Part shown: in pieces, positions 24,881 through 32,270 of the stretch
Position numbering within the stretch: the first letter of the stretch is position 1
Layout: every line of letters begins with the position of its first letter
NCBI GenBank assembly: GCA_964459305.1
Contig: CAYWNA010000128.1
Coordinates: 1 to 35,807, forward strand
DNA: 35,807 bases
Source: CAYWNA01 sp964459305
Lineage (GTDB): Bacteria > Planctomycetota > Planctomycetia > Pirellulales > Pirellulaceae
Direction of reading: 5' to 3'
Made by a program: the position numbers and the translations under genes
The notes under the pieces: generated by a model
Seen by the model: only the letters and a program-made list of their open reading frames with translations
The model's database searches: none
What the model was told of the DNA's origin: nothing

Positions 24881-25915
24881 TTAGGCGGTGCCTGACCGGT
24901 TTCGCGGATCCTCCCCTTGTTCCTGCCAATAGTGTCTAACCTTGTTGAATTCGTCGAACATGACTTGCGGCGTTTGAGGCTTGACGTCGATTGCCTCCCA
25001 TTCGCCGTAGTCGAATGCGATCATCCCGCCTTGCGGCGTGCTCCAGTGGGGCACAAGTAGTCGCGCCTCCTCGCGGATTTCCTCTTCCACGCCCCGGACC
25101 AGCGTCGATTGAATACAAACGGTGGCCAAGAAGCAGACTTTGCCGCGGAACTGCTGGCCGAACTCCTCCAGGCCGTAGCTGCGCGTTTGCTGCATGTTCA
25201 GCACGTCCACGCCCAATTCGATGAAAGTGGGCACGAACGAATTGATCTTACCGCAACTGTGCAAAATTACATGCCAACCGCAATCATGGATGGCATCAAA
25301 GATCTTTCGGTAGCGAGGCGCGAAGAAGTCGTCGAAGGTGTGCTTACCCACGAACGTGCCGTCTTGCGTGCCCCAGTCGTCCGCTACAAAGAGCCCGTGG
25401 ATGCGATCGCCGAAACGCCCGCGCAGCTCGTCGAGTTGTTCGAGCTTGAAGTCAACGACCATGTCCAGCACGCGGTGCACACGCTCCGGCTCCACGTAGA
25501 AATCTTCCATGGTGTTGACAAACCCGCGAAGCTTGTGCAATCGCGAAAACAGCAGCGAGTGAGCCGTGAGACAGACGTACCGCCCGGCGGCCTGATCGAT
25601 CATCGACCCAAGCCGGTCGTAGTAGAACGGGTTGCGGGGGTTCGGCGGTTGATAGCTCCCCAGCGCCGCCCAATCCTCCAGCGGACTGTCGGTCACCTGG
25701 CCGATGTTCTGCAAGTCGGTCGTGCTCCAGCCGCAGCCCCAATCGTCCATAACCGGATTGTCGAAGTACCACCCCGCCTCGGCCCGGTCCATCTCCCAGA
25801 TGTTGTGCACGTCGTCCGGGAAGTCGGGCATCTTATGGCTCCAGTGCTGCCAGAACGGCAGCCGCGGCGGACCATCGAATTCAATCGCACGACGAACGAT
25901 TTCGGCAGGTTTCAT
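24881..25915 (-). CDS. URO-D-fold protein (MtaA/UroD superfamily), second copy
   Basis: This 344-residue protein has the same overall fold as its downstream neighbour but is strongly diverged from it. MKPAEIVRRAIEFDGPPRLP is a typical opening of the URO-D-like methyltransferase group. The HxC pair is His219 and Cys221 in LHSCGKINSFVP, followed by the common IELGVDVLNMQQ strand. Like the first copy, it lacks the HemE arginine signature. Two nonidentical copies side by side could form a heterodimer or act in sequence on methylated substrates. The start at 25915 has only a weak ribosome-binding site. The gap to the upstream oxidoreductase stop is 75 bases. The plus-strand open frame 25109-26470 is an antisense shadow. 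Confidence 0.8.
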   Translation of the reverse strand: MKPAEIVRRAIEFDGPPRLPFWQHWSHKMPDFPDDVHNIWEMDRAEAGWYFDNPVMDDWGCGWSTTDLQNIGQVTDSPLEDWAALGSYQPPNPRNPFYYDRLGSMIDQAAGRYVCLTAHSLLFSRLHKLRGFVNTMEDFYVEPERVHRVLDMVVDFKLEQLDELRGRFGDRIHGLFVADDWGTQDGTFVGKHTFDDFFAPRYRKIFDAIHDCGWHVILHSCGKINSFVPTFIELGVDVLNMQQTRSYGLEEFGQQFRGKVCFLATVCIQSTLVRGVEEEIREEARLLVPHWSTPQGGMIAFDYGEWEAIDVKPQTPQVMFDEFNKVRHYWQEQGEDPRNRSGTA

Positions 25916-25990
25916 GGGCAGAGTCTCGCAGGGCTGACCTCGACATGCGGCAACGTGACAGCCGAAAGAAGCGAGGTTTCAGTGATCGGG

Positions 25991-27013
25991 TCATTCCAGC
26001 GGCAACTTCACGGGCCTTCCCTCTTCAATCGACCGATCGATCGCCATGCACAATTCGTGGCTGTGGTAGCCATCGGCGATGTTGCAGTGGGGCTGGCGAT
26101 TTTCGCGGATGCAATCCACGAAGTAGTTGATCTCCTCGTCGAAGGAATGGTGCATCACGTCAGCACTGTCCATCATAATGGTGGGAAAGCTGCTCCAACT
26201 GGTCTGGCCAGGAAAGAGTTTCTTCGACCACACACGATTGTCGCGCAGCGTCCCTTCGGTTCCGGCCAGATCGATATTGAAGGCGTAGGGCATTTCGCAG
26301 TCGAACAACGCCGAGGCTTTTGCGATCACGCCGCCGCGGAACTTCATGATAGCCACCACGTTGGCGTCGTACTCGAAATTCCCCTTGTGGTTGTTGGCGT
26401 AGGCGGTGATCTCTTCGACTTCGTCGCCCACCAGCCAGCGCAGCGTGTCAATCGCATGGCAGCCGCCTAAGAGCATGGTGCTACCGCCCGTCTCTTTCTT
26501 GCTGTGGAGATTCCAGGCGTGGTGCACTGGTTTGATGGCGTGCCAGTAGTCCACTTCGGCATAGAACAATTCGCCGATCGCCTTGGACTGAATCAGCGAC
26601 TTCAGAGTTCCCACCTCAGGGTTAAAGCGAGCGACGAAGCTTGTGATGCTCTTCACACCGGCCTCGGCGATCGCGTCGCGCAGTGCCCGATTCTCTTCCA
26701 TCGACAGCGCAATGGGCTTCTCCACTAACACGTGCTTGCCGGCCTTGGCAGCGGCGGCACCCTGCGCCGCGTGCACGTGGCTGGGTCCGGTGACATCCAC
26801 GATATCGACTCGGTCGTCGTTGAGCATCTCGTCGAAGTTATCGCGAACGGCGCAGTCAAGCCCGTTCTTCTCCGCGAACTGCCGCGCCCGCTCCGAATGA
26901 AGATCTCCGATCGAGACGACTTCGATATGGGGATTCTTCATCCAACTGCGCACGTGCGCGCTGGCCACCCAGCCAGCCCCGTGGATGGCGACTCCCAGTT
27001 TTCCGTTCTGCAT
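25991..27013 (-). CDS. cytoplasmic Gfo/Idh/MocA oxidoreductase
   Basis: This 340-residue protein begins directly with the Rossmann fold (GVAIHGAGWVA at 7-17) and has no leader, unlike the other two family members nearby. The EKP motif is at 98-100, and SFVARFNPEVG continues the usual second domain. It should use free NAD(P) in the cytoplasm to oxidise or reduce a sugar, inositol or similar polyol. The ATG at 27013 follows GGGAG by seven bases. It lies immediately upstream of the two URO-D-fold genes, the closest spacing in the cluster (75 bases), which suggests a shared pathway. Confidence 0.92.
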   Translation of the reverse strand: MQNGKLGVAIHGAGWVASAHVRSWMKNPHIEVVSIGDLHSERARQFAEKNGLDCAVRDNFDEMLNDDRVDIVDVTGPSHVHAAQGAAAAKAGKHVLVEKPIALSMEENRALRDAIAEAGVKSITSFVARFNPEVGTLKSLIQSKAIGELFYAEVDYWHAIKPVHHAWNLHSKKETGGSTMLLGGCHAIDTLRWLVGDEVEEITAYANNHKGNFEYDANVVAIMKFRGGVIAKASALFDCEMPYAFNIDLAGTEGTLRDNRVWSKKLFPGQTSWSSFPTIMMDSADVMHHSFDEEINYFVDCIRENRQPHCNIADGYHSHELCMAIDRSIEEGRPVKLPLE

Positions 27014-27146
27014 AGTGATTCTCCCACGAATGTCCCAGGCTTATCCTGGCGATCGTCACGTTTCGCGCTACACAATCGCGGCCCGATGCCACACAGATCC
27101 AACGGATCGCCCGCTGGTGGCTCAATTTCCCCTCTGTCCGCGTGCC

Positions 27147-28655
27147 TTACACCTTGTCCGCGGTCGGGCAAACGAAGCCGTCCCGGTACTCACGGGTAAC
27201 CATCGCTGTGGCTTCGGGCGAGTCGGGGAACACTTCTCGCTCGGGGTCAAACTTCAGCAATGGTCCCATCGAGATCGGGTACTTGGCCAAATCGACGCCG
27301 TTGTCGACCAGATGCGTTAGCGTTCGATCCAACGTCGCCCGACTGTCGTCGAGGCTCTTGATTCCGGCCAAGACCCCCTTGGCTTCGTCGGCCGAGACTC
27401 TGTTGTCCTCGCCCAGGTAGTACGAAATGTTGGCCAAGTGAGCAAGCCCCGCCGACAAGTGGCCTTCGCGCGCGTCGGCGTTTAGCTCCTCTGCGTTGCG
27501 ACTGATACACGCACTGATGAAGTTCTTGAAGTGGTCGCCACCGCCCTTGAATTCCTTGACAACGTTGAAGTCCTTGTCGTACACGATGCAATGTGTGTAG
27601 CTCTTCTGGACGAGGTATCCTTCGCTGCCGTAGAAAACGACGCCGACTTTGTTGCCACGAGTGCTTTGGAACAGCTTGTTGAGTTCTCCATCGGCCGAGT
27701 CGTTGACCGAAAGACCCCGAGTCTCGAACACCATGCACTTGTCGCCGTAATCGTAAATCCCCACTTCGGTATTGGCCGTATCGCCGGCGTCCACATAACT
27801 GTCGTCGCCGCGCTCGGCCTGATATCCGAGTCGGCCGCCGTAAGCGATCACGCTGCTGGGATGGGTGTCGACACCAAGCCCCCAACGGGCAATGTCCGTC
27901 TGATGCGGACCTTGGTTGCCCGAGTCGCCGTTGCCATAGAGCCGTTGCCAGTGCCAGTCGTAGTGGAATCGCTCGCGCGTGAGTTTTGGATCGGTCAGCG
28001 GAGCCGGGCCGGACCAGAGATTGAAATCGACTTCGGCTGGAATTAGATAGTCACCTTTCGCCCCGATAGATTTGCGTCGTTTATAACACAGTCCGCGTGC
28101 GAGCTTCACTTCGCCGATCCCGCCGCCTTCGATGAACTTCACGGCGTTCTGGATGGCCGGGTTCGAACGGCATTGAGTGCCGACTTGACACATGCGACCG
28201 TACTTGTGAGCCGCGGCGATCAAAGCGGTGCCTTCGGCGATGTCGTGGCAAATGGGCTTTTCGATATAGGTGTCCTTGCCGGCCTGCATGGCCCAGACAC
28301 CACACAACGCGTGCCAATGGTTCGGCGTCGCCGTACTGACAATGTTCACCGCATCGTCTTCGAACGCTTCTCGCATATCGCGAACGAATTTGGGTTTCTT
28401 GCCTTGCTTCTTGGCCACCTGTTCGCAGCGGCCTTGGCCAACTTTTTCATCGGCATCAACGATGTACAGTACAGTCGTCCGGTCATCGCCGACGAAAGCA
28501 CTAACGTGGCCGCCGCCACGCCCCCGAACACCAACCACGGCAACGCCCAGCGTCTCGTTCGGGTTTTGGGCCCTCGCGATATGCGGAGCGGCGGACATGG
28601 CGGCCGCGGCTGCGACCGAATTGCGGATAAAGCGACGTCGAGTGACTCGGGTCAT
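27147..28655 (-). CDS. Gfo/Idh/MocA oxidoreductase with twin-arginine leader
   Basis: This 502-residue periplasmic oxidoreductase carries an unmistakable twin-arginine leader (TRRRFIRNSV at 5-14, Ala-rich core, cut near ARAQ). The Rossmann segment is VAVVGVRGRGGGH (38-50) and the EKP motif is at 132-134. The C-terminal half has FNLWSGPAP and ends in the REYRDG block shared with the other exported copy at 22162. The start at 28655 is chosen because AAAGGAG lies seven bases upstream; the longer open frame to 28751 would hide the leader. It probably acts on a sugar or sugar derivative after export with its cofactor folded in. Confidence 0.92.
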   Translation of the reverse strand: MTRVTRRRFIRNSVAAAAAMSAAPHIARAQNPNETLGVAVVGVRGRGGGHVSAFVGDDRTTVLYIVDADEKVGQGRCEQVAKKQGKKPKFVRDMREAFEDDAVNIVSTATPNHWHALCGVWAMQAGKDTYIEKPICHDIAEGTALIAAAHKYGRMCQVGTQCRSNPAIQNAVKFIEGGGIGEVKLARGLCYKRRKSIGAKGDYLIPAEVDFNLWSGPAPLTDPKLTRERFHYDWHWQRLYGNGDSGNQGPHQTDIARWGLGVDTHPSSVIAYGGRLGYQAERGDDSYVDAGDTANTEVGIYDYGDKCMVFETRGLSVNDSADGELNKLFQSTRGNKVGVVFYGSEGYLVQKSYTHCIVYDKDFNVVKEFKGGGDHFKNFISACISRNAEELNADAREGHLSAGLAHLANISYYLGEDNRVSADEAKGVLAGIKSLDDSRATLDRTLTHLVDNGVDLAKYPISMGPLLKFDPEREVFPDSPEATAMVTREYRDGFVCPTADKV

Positions 28656-28747
28656 GGAATACTCCTTTGGGAAGCGCGTCTGAGCGGTCCCTACGATTGT
28701 ACTTAAAAGACGGTGCCGATGTGAGGCGTCGACCGCAGGAAAACAAC

Positions 28748-30727
28748 TCAATCAAGCAGCCACCACAAGAGCCAGCTGGATGCCCAGAAGTAGATGGTGA
28801 AAGAGGCCATTGCCCCCAGCCAGTCGCTCAACGGTCTTCCCCAGCGTGCGAGCAGGAAACCGACCGGCGTGGCGATCACGAATCCGAGAATGAGTCCCGG
28901 GATATACACCCATTGCATGGCCATGCCCAGCAGCCGGCAGACTTGGAAGTAGCCGACAAGAACGGCGATGAACCCAATGGCCCCCACTAGAGAAAGACGG
29001 CCTGCTCGTTTGTCCTGCTTGTGCCGCCGGGACCACAGGATCACGAGTATCTGCACCTGTAACGCGACGGCCAAGGATCCGGGCCACGTAAAGACAAACT
29101 CATCGCAAACGCGATTCCAGATCGGCGTCGCGGCGATTCCCAGCAAAAACGCGCTGCACCAGAACGCGGTTCTTCCGATGACGGCCGATCGAAGCGGCCA
29201 CCTAATTTGCGCCGCCATTTGCAGACATATTCCGAGCACGCCGGCAGGTAAAAACACACCCAGCAAGGTGCGAATGTACCACAACCGGAGTTCGTGGCCG
29301 TCGGGTGGGTCAAACGGATACTCACGTTCGCCGCCCAACAGGCGGAGCAGATCGAAACGCGTCGGTTGCGGAGTCAGTGAACTTGGCGTTGCCACGGCTT
29401 GTTGCTCTGCACTGAGTCGGTCTGCCTCCCCCAGGAACACGCATGCCGCCTTGGTAGGCGAGCGTGCGTACAGGCGACCCCGATAGAGGGCCGGCACGGT
29501 CCAGCAGATTTCGCAGCGAAACATCGGCGAACGTGCCAACTCCTCATACCGTTCCGGATTCCGCGTTGCCAGCGATAGTTCGCCTCGGTCATTGAATAGT
29601 ATCAACTTGCCGTCGGCCGCCAAAACCGTGGCATGACCGGTGGCATCCGTCTCCCACCGGACCTTGCCCGTAGCGAGTTCCATACACTTGAACTTGCCCC
29701 GCGACGGTCGACGAGGCTTTGTCTGCACGTCGCGTAAATCGAAGCCGAAGATGTGCCCGTCCACGAGAACACTTGATGCGGTGTCGTTCGACATCTCTTT
29801 CACATCCCACACCCGCTCGACCCGCAAGCATGGTGAATCACCTTCGTCCTCCCCGCCGCTTTCCAGGCGAAACATCTTGGCCCCGGCACGAAACGGAGCC
29901 ATAGTAACAAGATAGGGTTCATCGTAGAGCGGCCAAGCCGCGTGTTCGTCGTATCCTCTCGAAAGCAGCCGTTTCCAGACCTGGCGGCCCGTTTGCAGCT
30001 CGAACACTGCCAACGCGTTCTGCAGGTGCGCCACACCGTACGAGCGGCCATCGAGCGAGACGGGAATCACGCCGCAGTAACTTGCCGGTTCGCTGCCCGA
30101 TGTCCACACCGTCGAACCATCCTGTACAGCCAGCGCCACAACACTGGCGTTCTCGCCACCAACGGGCATGATCACCAAATCGTCATGTATCAACGGACTG
30201 CACGAATATCCGAAGTCGGCCCCGCGAACGCCAAAGACCTTGTTCAGATCAACCGACCAAAGCATTCGTCCAGTTGTCGCGTCCAGGCAACCGAGCCGCC
30301 CGCGCGGGCCGGCGAAGAAGACACGGCCGCTGTGGTAGGTGGGCGTAGCGCGTGGCCCCGGGTAGATGCCTGCGTGGTCGTATGGCGAGTCGTAGCGGTA
30401 CTGCCAAAGCGTCTCGCCCGAGTCAGCATCGAGGCAGTACACGTATTGTCCGTACAGCGTCTGTCCCTGGGTGAACACCCGGTCGCCTGATACCACGAAG
30501 CCGGAATACCCTTGGCCGATATCCCGAATCCACAGGACCGGCGGTCCCTCTTCCGGCCAAGCGTCGGCGAGGCCCGTGTCGTTGGAATTCCCGTTGTAGG
30601 ACGGGCCCCGAATGTGCGGCCAATCCGCCGCGTCTTGTGCCGCAACGTCCGAGCATGAAGCGATCGTGATCACCAGGACAAGAACTGGCGAGATGACAAA
30701 GCGAGGATACCCTTTGATTCGGGTCAC
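28748..30727 (-). CDS. PQQ-type propeller lipoprotein with polytopic membrane tail
   Basis: This 659-residue protein starts with a signal peptide ending in a plausible lipobox (IASC, Cys25). Residues about 35-470 form one propeller of PQQ/BamB-like repeats (DWPHIRGPSYNGNS, LDADSGETLW, LDATTGRMLW, LQTGRQVW). The last 170 residues contain about five or six hydrophobic segments, for example TLLGVFLPAGVLGICLQ and IGFIAVLVGYFQVC, ending in a Trp-rich segment. A soluble propeller joined to a multi-pass tail suggests a membrane-anchored sensor, assembly factor or quinone-linked dehydrogenase, but no PQQ ligand set was identified. The start is a GTG at 30727 with CAGGGA nearby. The gene ends 92 bases before the next oxidoreductase start. 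Confidence 0.8.
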   Translation of the reverse strand: MTRIKGYPRFVISPVLVLVITIASCSDVAAQDAADWPHIRGPSYNGNSNDTGLADAWPEEGPPVLWIRDIGQGYSGFVVSGDRVFTQGQTLYGQYVYCLDADSGETLWQYRYDSPYDHAGIYPGPRATPTYHSGRVFFAGPRGRLGCLDATTGRMLWSVDLNKVFGVRGADFGYSCSPLIHDDLVIMPVGGENASVVALAVQDGSTVWTSGSEPASYCGVIPVSLDGRSYGVAHLQNALAVFELQTGRQVWKRLLSRGYDEHAAWPLYDEPYLVTMAPFRAGAKMFRLESGGEDEGDSPCLRVERVWDVKEMSNDTASSVLVDGHIFGFDLRDVQTKPRRPSRGKFKCMELATGKVRWETDATGHATVLAADGKLILFNDRGELSLATRNPERYEELARSPMFRCEICWTVPALYRGRLYARSPTKAACVFLGEADRLSAEQQAVATPSSLTPQPTRFDLLRLLGGEREYPFDPPDGHELRLWYIRTLLGVFLPAGVLGICLQMAAQIRWPLRSAVIGRTAFWCSAFLLGIAATPIWNRVCDEFVFTWPGSLAVALQVQILVILWSRRHKQDKRAGRLSLVGAIGFIAVLVGYFQVCRLLGMAMQWVYIPGLILGFVIATPVGFLLARWGRPLSDWLGAMASFTIYFWASSWLLWWLLD

Positions 30728-30871
30728 TGTCCCTGGCTTAGGTCAGTGTCGAATTAACGCTGTTGACGACCACTATCAGCCGATCACCATGCCACGCACC
30801 CGTCGCGCGTCGTTATCGGTTAGGCCTGGCCTGCGTGTCGGGGCAGGCTTAAATCCACCGGTGCTGACACC

Positions 30872-31924
30872 TCACGAATAGGCACCCGGGCAACAGTCGT
30901 GCGGGCTGCCCAGCCACGTAGGAACTCGTCGGCGGCTGCCGCGGGCGACTTGATTCTCTTCCCTTTGGAAAACGGACTCGCAACTCTGGGCCAGCTTCTG
31001 AAGTTCCTTTGTTTCCGAGTCGTCGATTGGCCGACAGCATTCGTCGGCATCGATCGCTTTGTCCAGAAGGTCCAAGAACGAAGGCGGGATTCCCGTCACG
31101 ACGTTCGGCTGCGAGAGGGTGAAGCGAAGGGCCAGGCCGAGCTCCTTTTCGGTCTCCGTGCAGCGGTACCACCACTTGCGCGTTCGTTCCATGCCTTTCG
31201 GCCAGGTGCCTCGGCTCAGCGTCTTGATGGCGATCACTGCCGCACCCTGTTTCGCCGCTAGTTCAAGGACCGGCTTGCCGAAGCCAATCCTGTAATACTC
31301 GACGAAGTTGATGGGGAACATGACCGTATCGAAACGGAACCCGTTCATAGCTGCGAGCGCCCCTTTGGTTGTATGCGCAGAAAAACCAAGATGGCGCACT
31401 TTGCCTTCTTCTTTCGCCTTCAGCAACGTCTCGATGGCACCACCTTCTCCCAAAGCCTGTTCGACCTCATCGGGCCTTTTCAGGCAATGTAGCTGATACA
31501 GATCGAAGTACGAGGTCTTCAGGCGTTCGAGCGAACGCTCTAGCTCCTCGCGGGCACCTTCTTTGTCTCGCATCTTGGTCTTGCACGACAGAAAGTAGCG
31601 ACTGCGATCGAGCCCCTGCAGCCCAATTCCCATCTTGATTTCGGCCTGGCCGCGACCGTATGCGGGCGCCACGTCGAAGTAGTTCACGCCTCGCTTGAAT
31701 GCCTTATGGAGTCCGGCCGTACATTCGTCTTGGTCGTGGTGAATCAGGGCTAACCCCGGAAAACCTACTACAGAGACCTCTTTGCCAGTTCGCCCGAGCA
31801 CCCGACGCGGCAAGCCCGCCTCGCTTGCGTCCTTGGCCCGCAAATTTGCCTGTGGAGCACCCACGGCAAGAGCACCGGCGCCTGCGGCACCGCTAACAGC
31901 TTTCAGGAAAGACCGCCTTTTCAT
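30872..31924 (-). CDS. exported aldo/keto reductase with twin-arginine leader
   Basis: This 350-residue NADPH-dependent reductase starts with a textbook twin-arginine leader (MKRRSFLK, Ala/Gly core, cut near APQA). The AKR catalytic tetrad is complete: Asp84 and Tyr89 in FDVAPAYG, Lys115 in SCKTK, and His146 in LYQLHCLK. Such exported AKRs are common in planctomycetes and usually reduce aldehydes or ketones of sugars. The ATG at 31924 has AAGGAG six bases upstream; the open frame runs on to 32065 only because a heptamer repeat happens to be open. It is the first gene of the minus-strand cluster. Confidence 0.92.
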   Translation of the reverse strand: MKRRSFLKAVSGAAGAGALAVGAPQANLRAKDASEAGLPRRVLGRTGKEVSVVGFPGLALIHHDQDECTAGLHKAFKRGVNYFDVAPAYGRGQAEIKMGIGLQGLDRSRYFLSCKTKMRDKEGAREELERSLERLKTSYFDLYQLHCLKRPDEVEQALGEGGAIETLLKAKEEGKVRHLGFSAHTTKGALAAMNGFRFDTVMFPINFVEYYRIGFGKPVLELAAKQGAAVIAIKTLSRGTWPKGMERTRKWWYRCTETEKELGLALRFTLSQPNVVTGIPPSFLDLLDKAIDADECCRPIDDSETKELQKLAQSCESVFQREENQVARGSRRRVPTWLGSPHDCCPGAYS

Positions 31925-32270
31925 GATCGTCTCCTTGTTTTTTGCCACAGAAGAGTCAAGCATTATCATTTCCCGCTGCCGACGGCGCGTCAAGCATGGG
32001 CCTTGGTTCCGGGATCTGTTGGATGCTGGATGCTCGATACTGCAGGCTGACGGCTGGATGCTCACAGCGCGAAGTGGGGTGTTGGGTCTCTTCTTTCGGC
32101 CTTCGCTACTCCGCAGTTTGCTGGCTTCTATCCATCTTGACCGTTCCAGACCGACCGGTGGTGGGGCTACTGTCGCGTATCCGTCCTTTTCTCTTGGGCA
32201 ATTCCATGAAGAATGTGTAAAACATACTAAGGGAGCTTAATCAGGGGCAGAAAAGACTCGAAGCGAGCAA
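31925..32270. promoter_or_regulatory. divergent intergenic region with heptamer repeat
   Basis: These 346 bases separate the aldo/keto reductase gene (minus) from the HzsA-like gene (plus). Bases 32020-32061 hold the heptamer repeat listed separately. A possible plus-strand promoter is TTGGGC (32194-32199), an 18-base spacer, then TAAAAC (32218-32223), about 48 bases before the HzsA-like start. No RNA gene is visible. Confidence 0.35.
32020..32061. repeat. heptamer tandem repeat, second copy
   Basis: Six contiguous 7-bp units run here: TGGATGC, TGGATGC, TCGATAC, TGCAGGC, TGACGGC, TGGATGC. The pattern is the same TGGATNC as at 14140-14195, here in intergenic DNA and more diverged. A looser, related GTGGAAT-rich stretch is at about 22066-22095. 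Confidence 0.75.

Noticed and set aside
23671..25915. hemE (haem biosynthesis uroporphyrinogen decarboxylase)
   Set aside because: Both proteins lack the RQAGRYL signature and carry the HxC motif of the methyltransferase side of the superfamily.
25109..26470. 453-codon plus-strand open frame
   Set aside because: It lies antisense across two well-supported genes (URO-D copy and Gfo/Idh/MocA) and has no recognisable motif.
31925..32065. N-terminal extension of the aldo/keto reductase to 32065
   Set aside because: The extension is read from the heptamer repeat. The twin-arginine leader and the AAGGAG site place the start at 31924.
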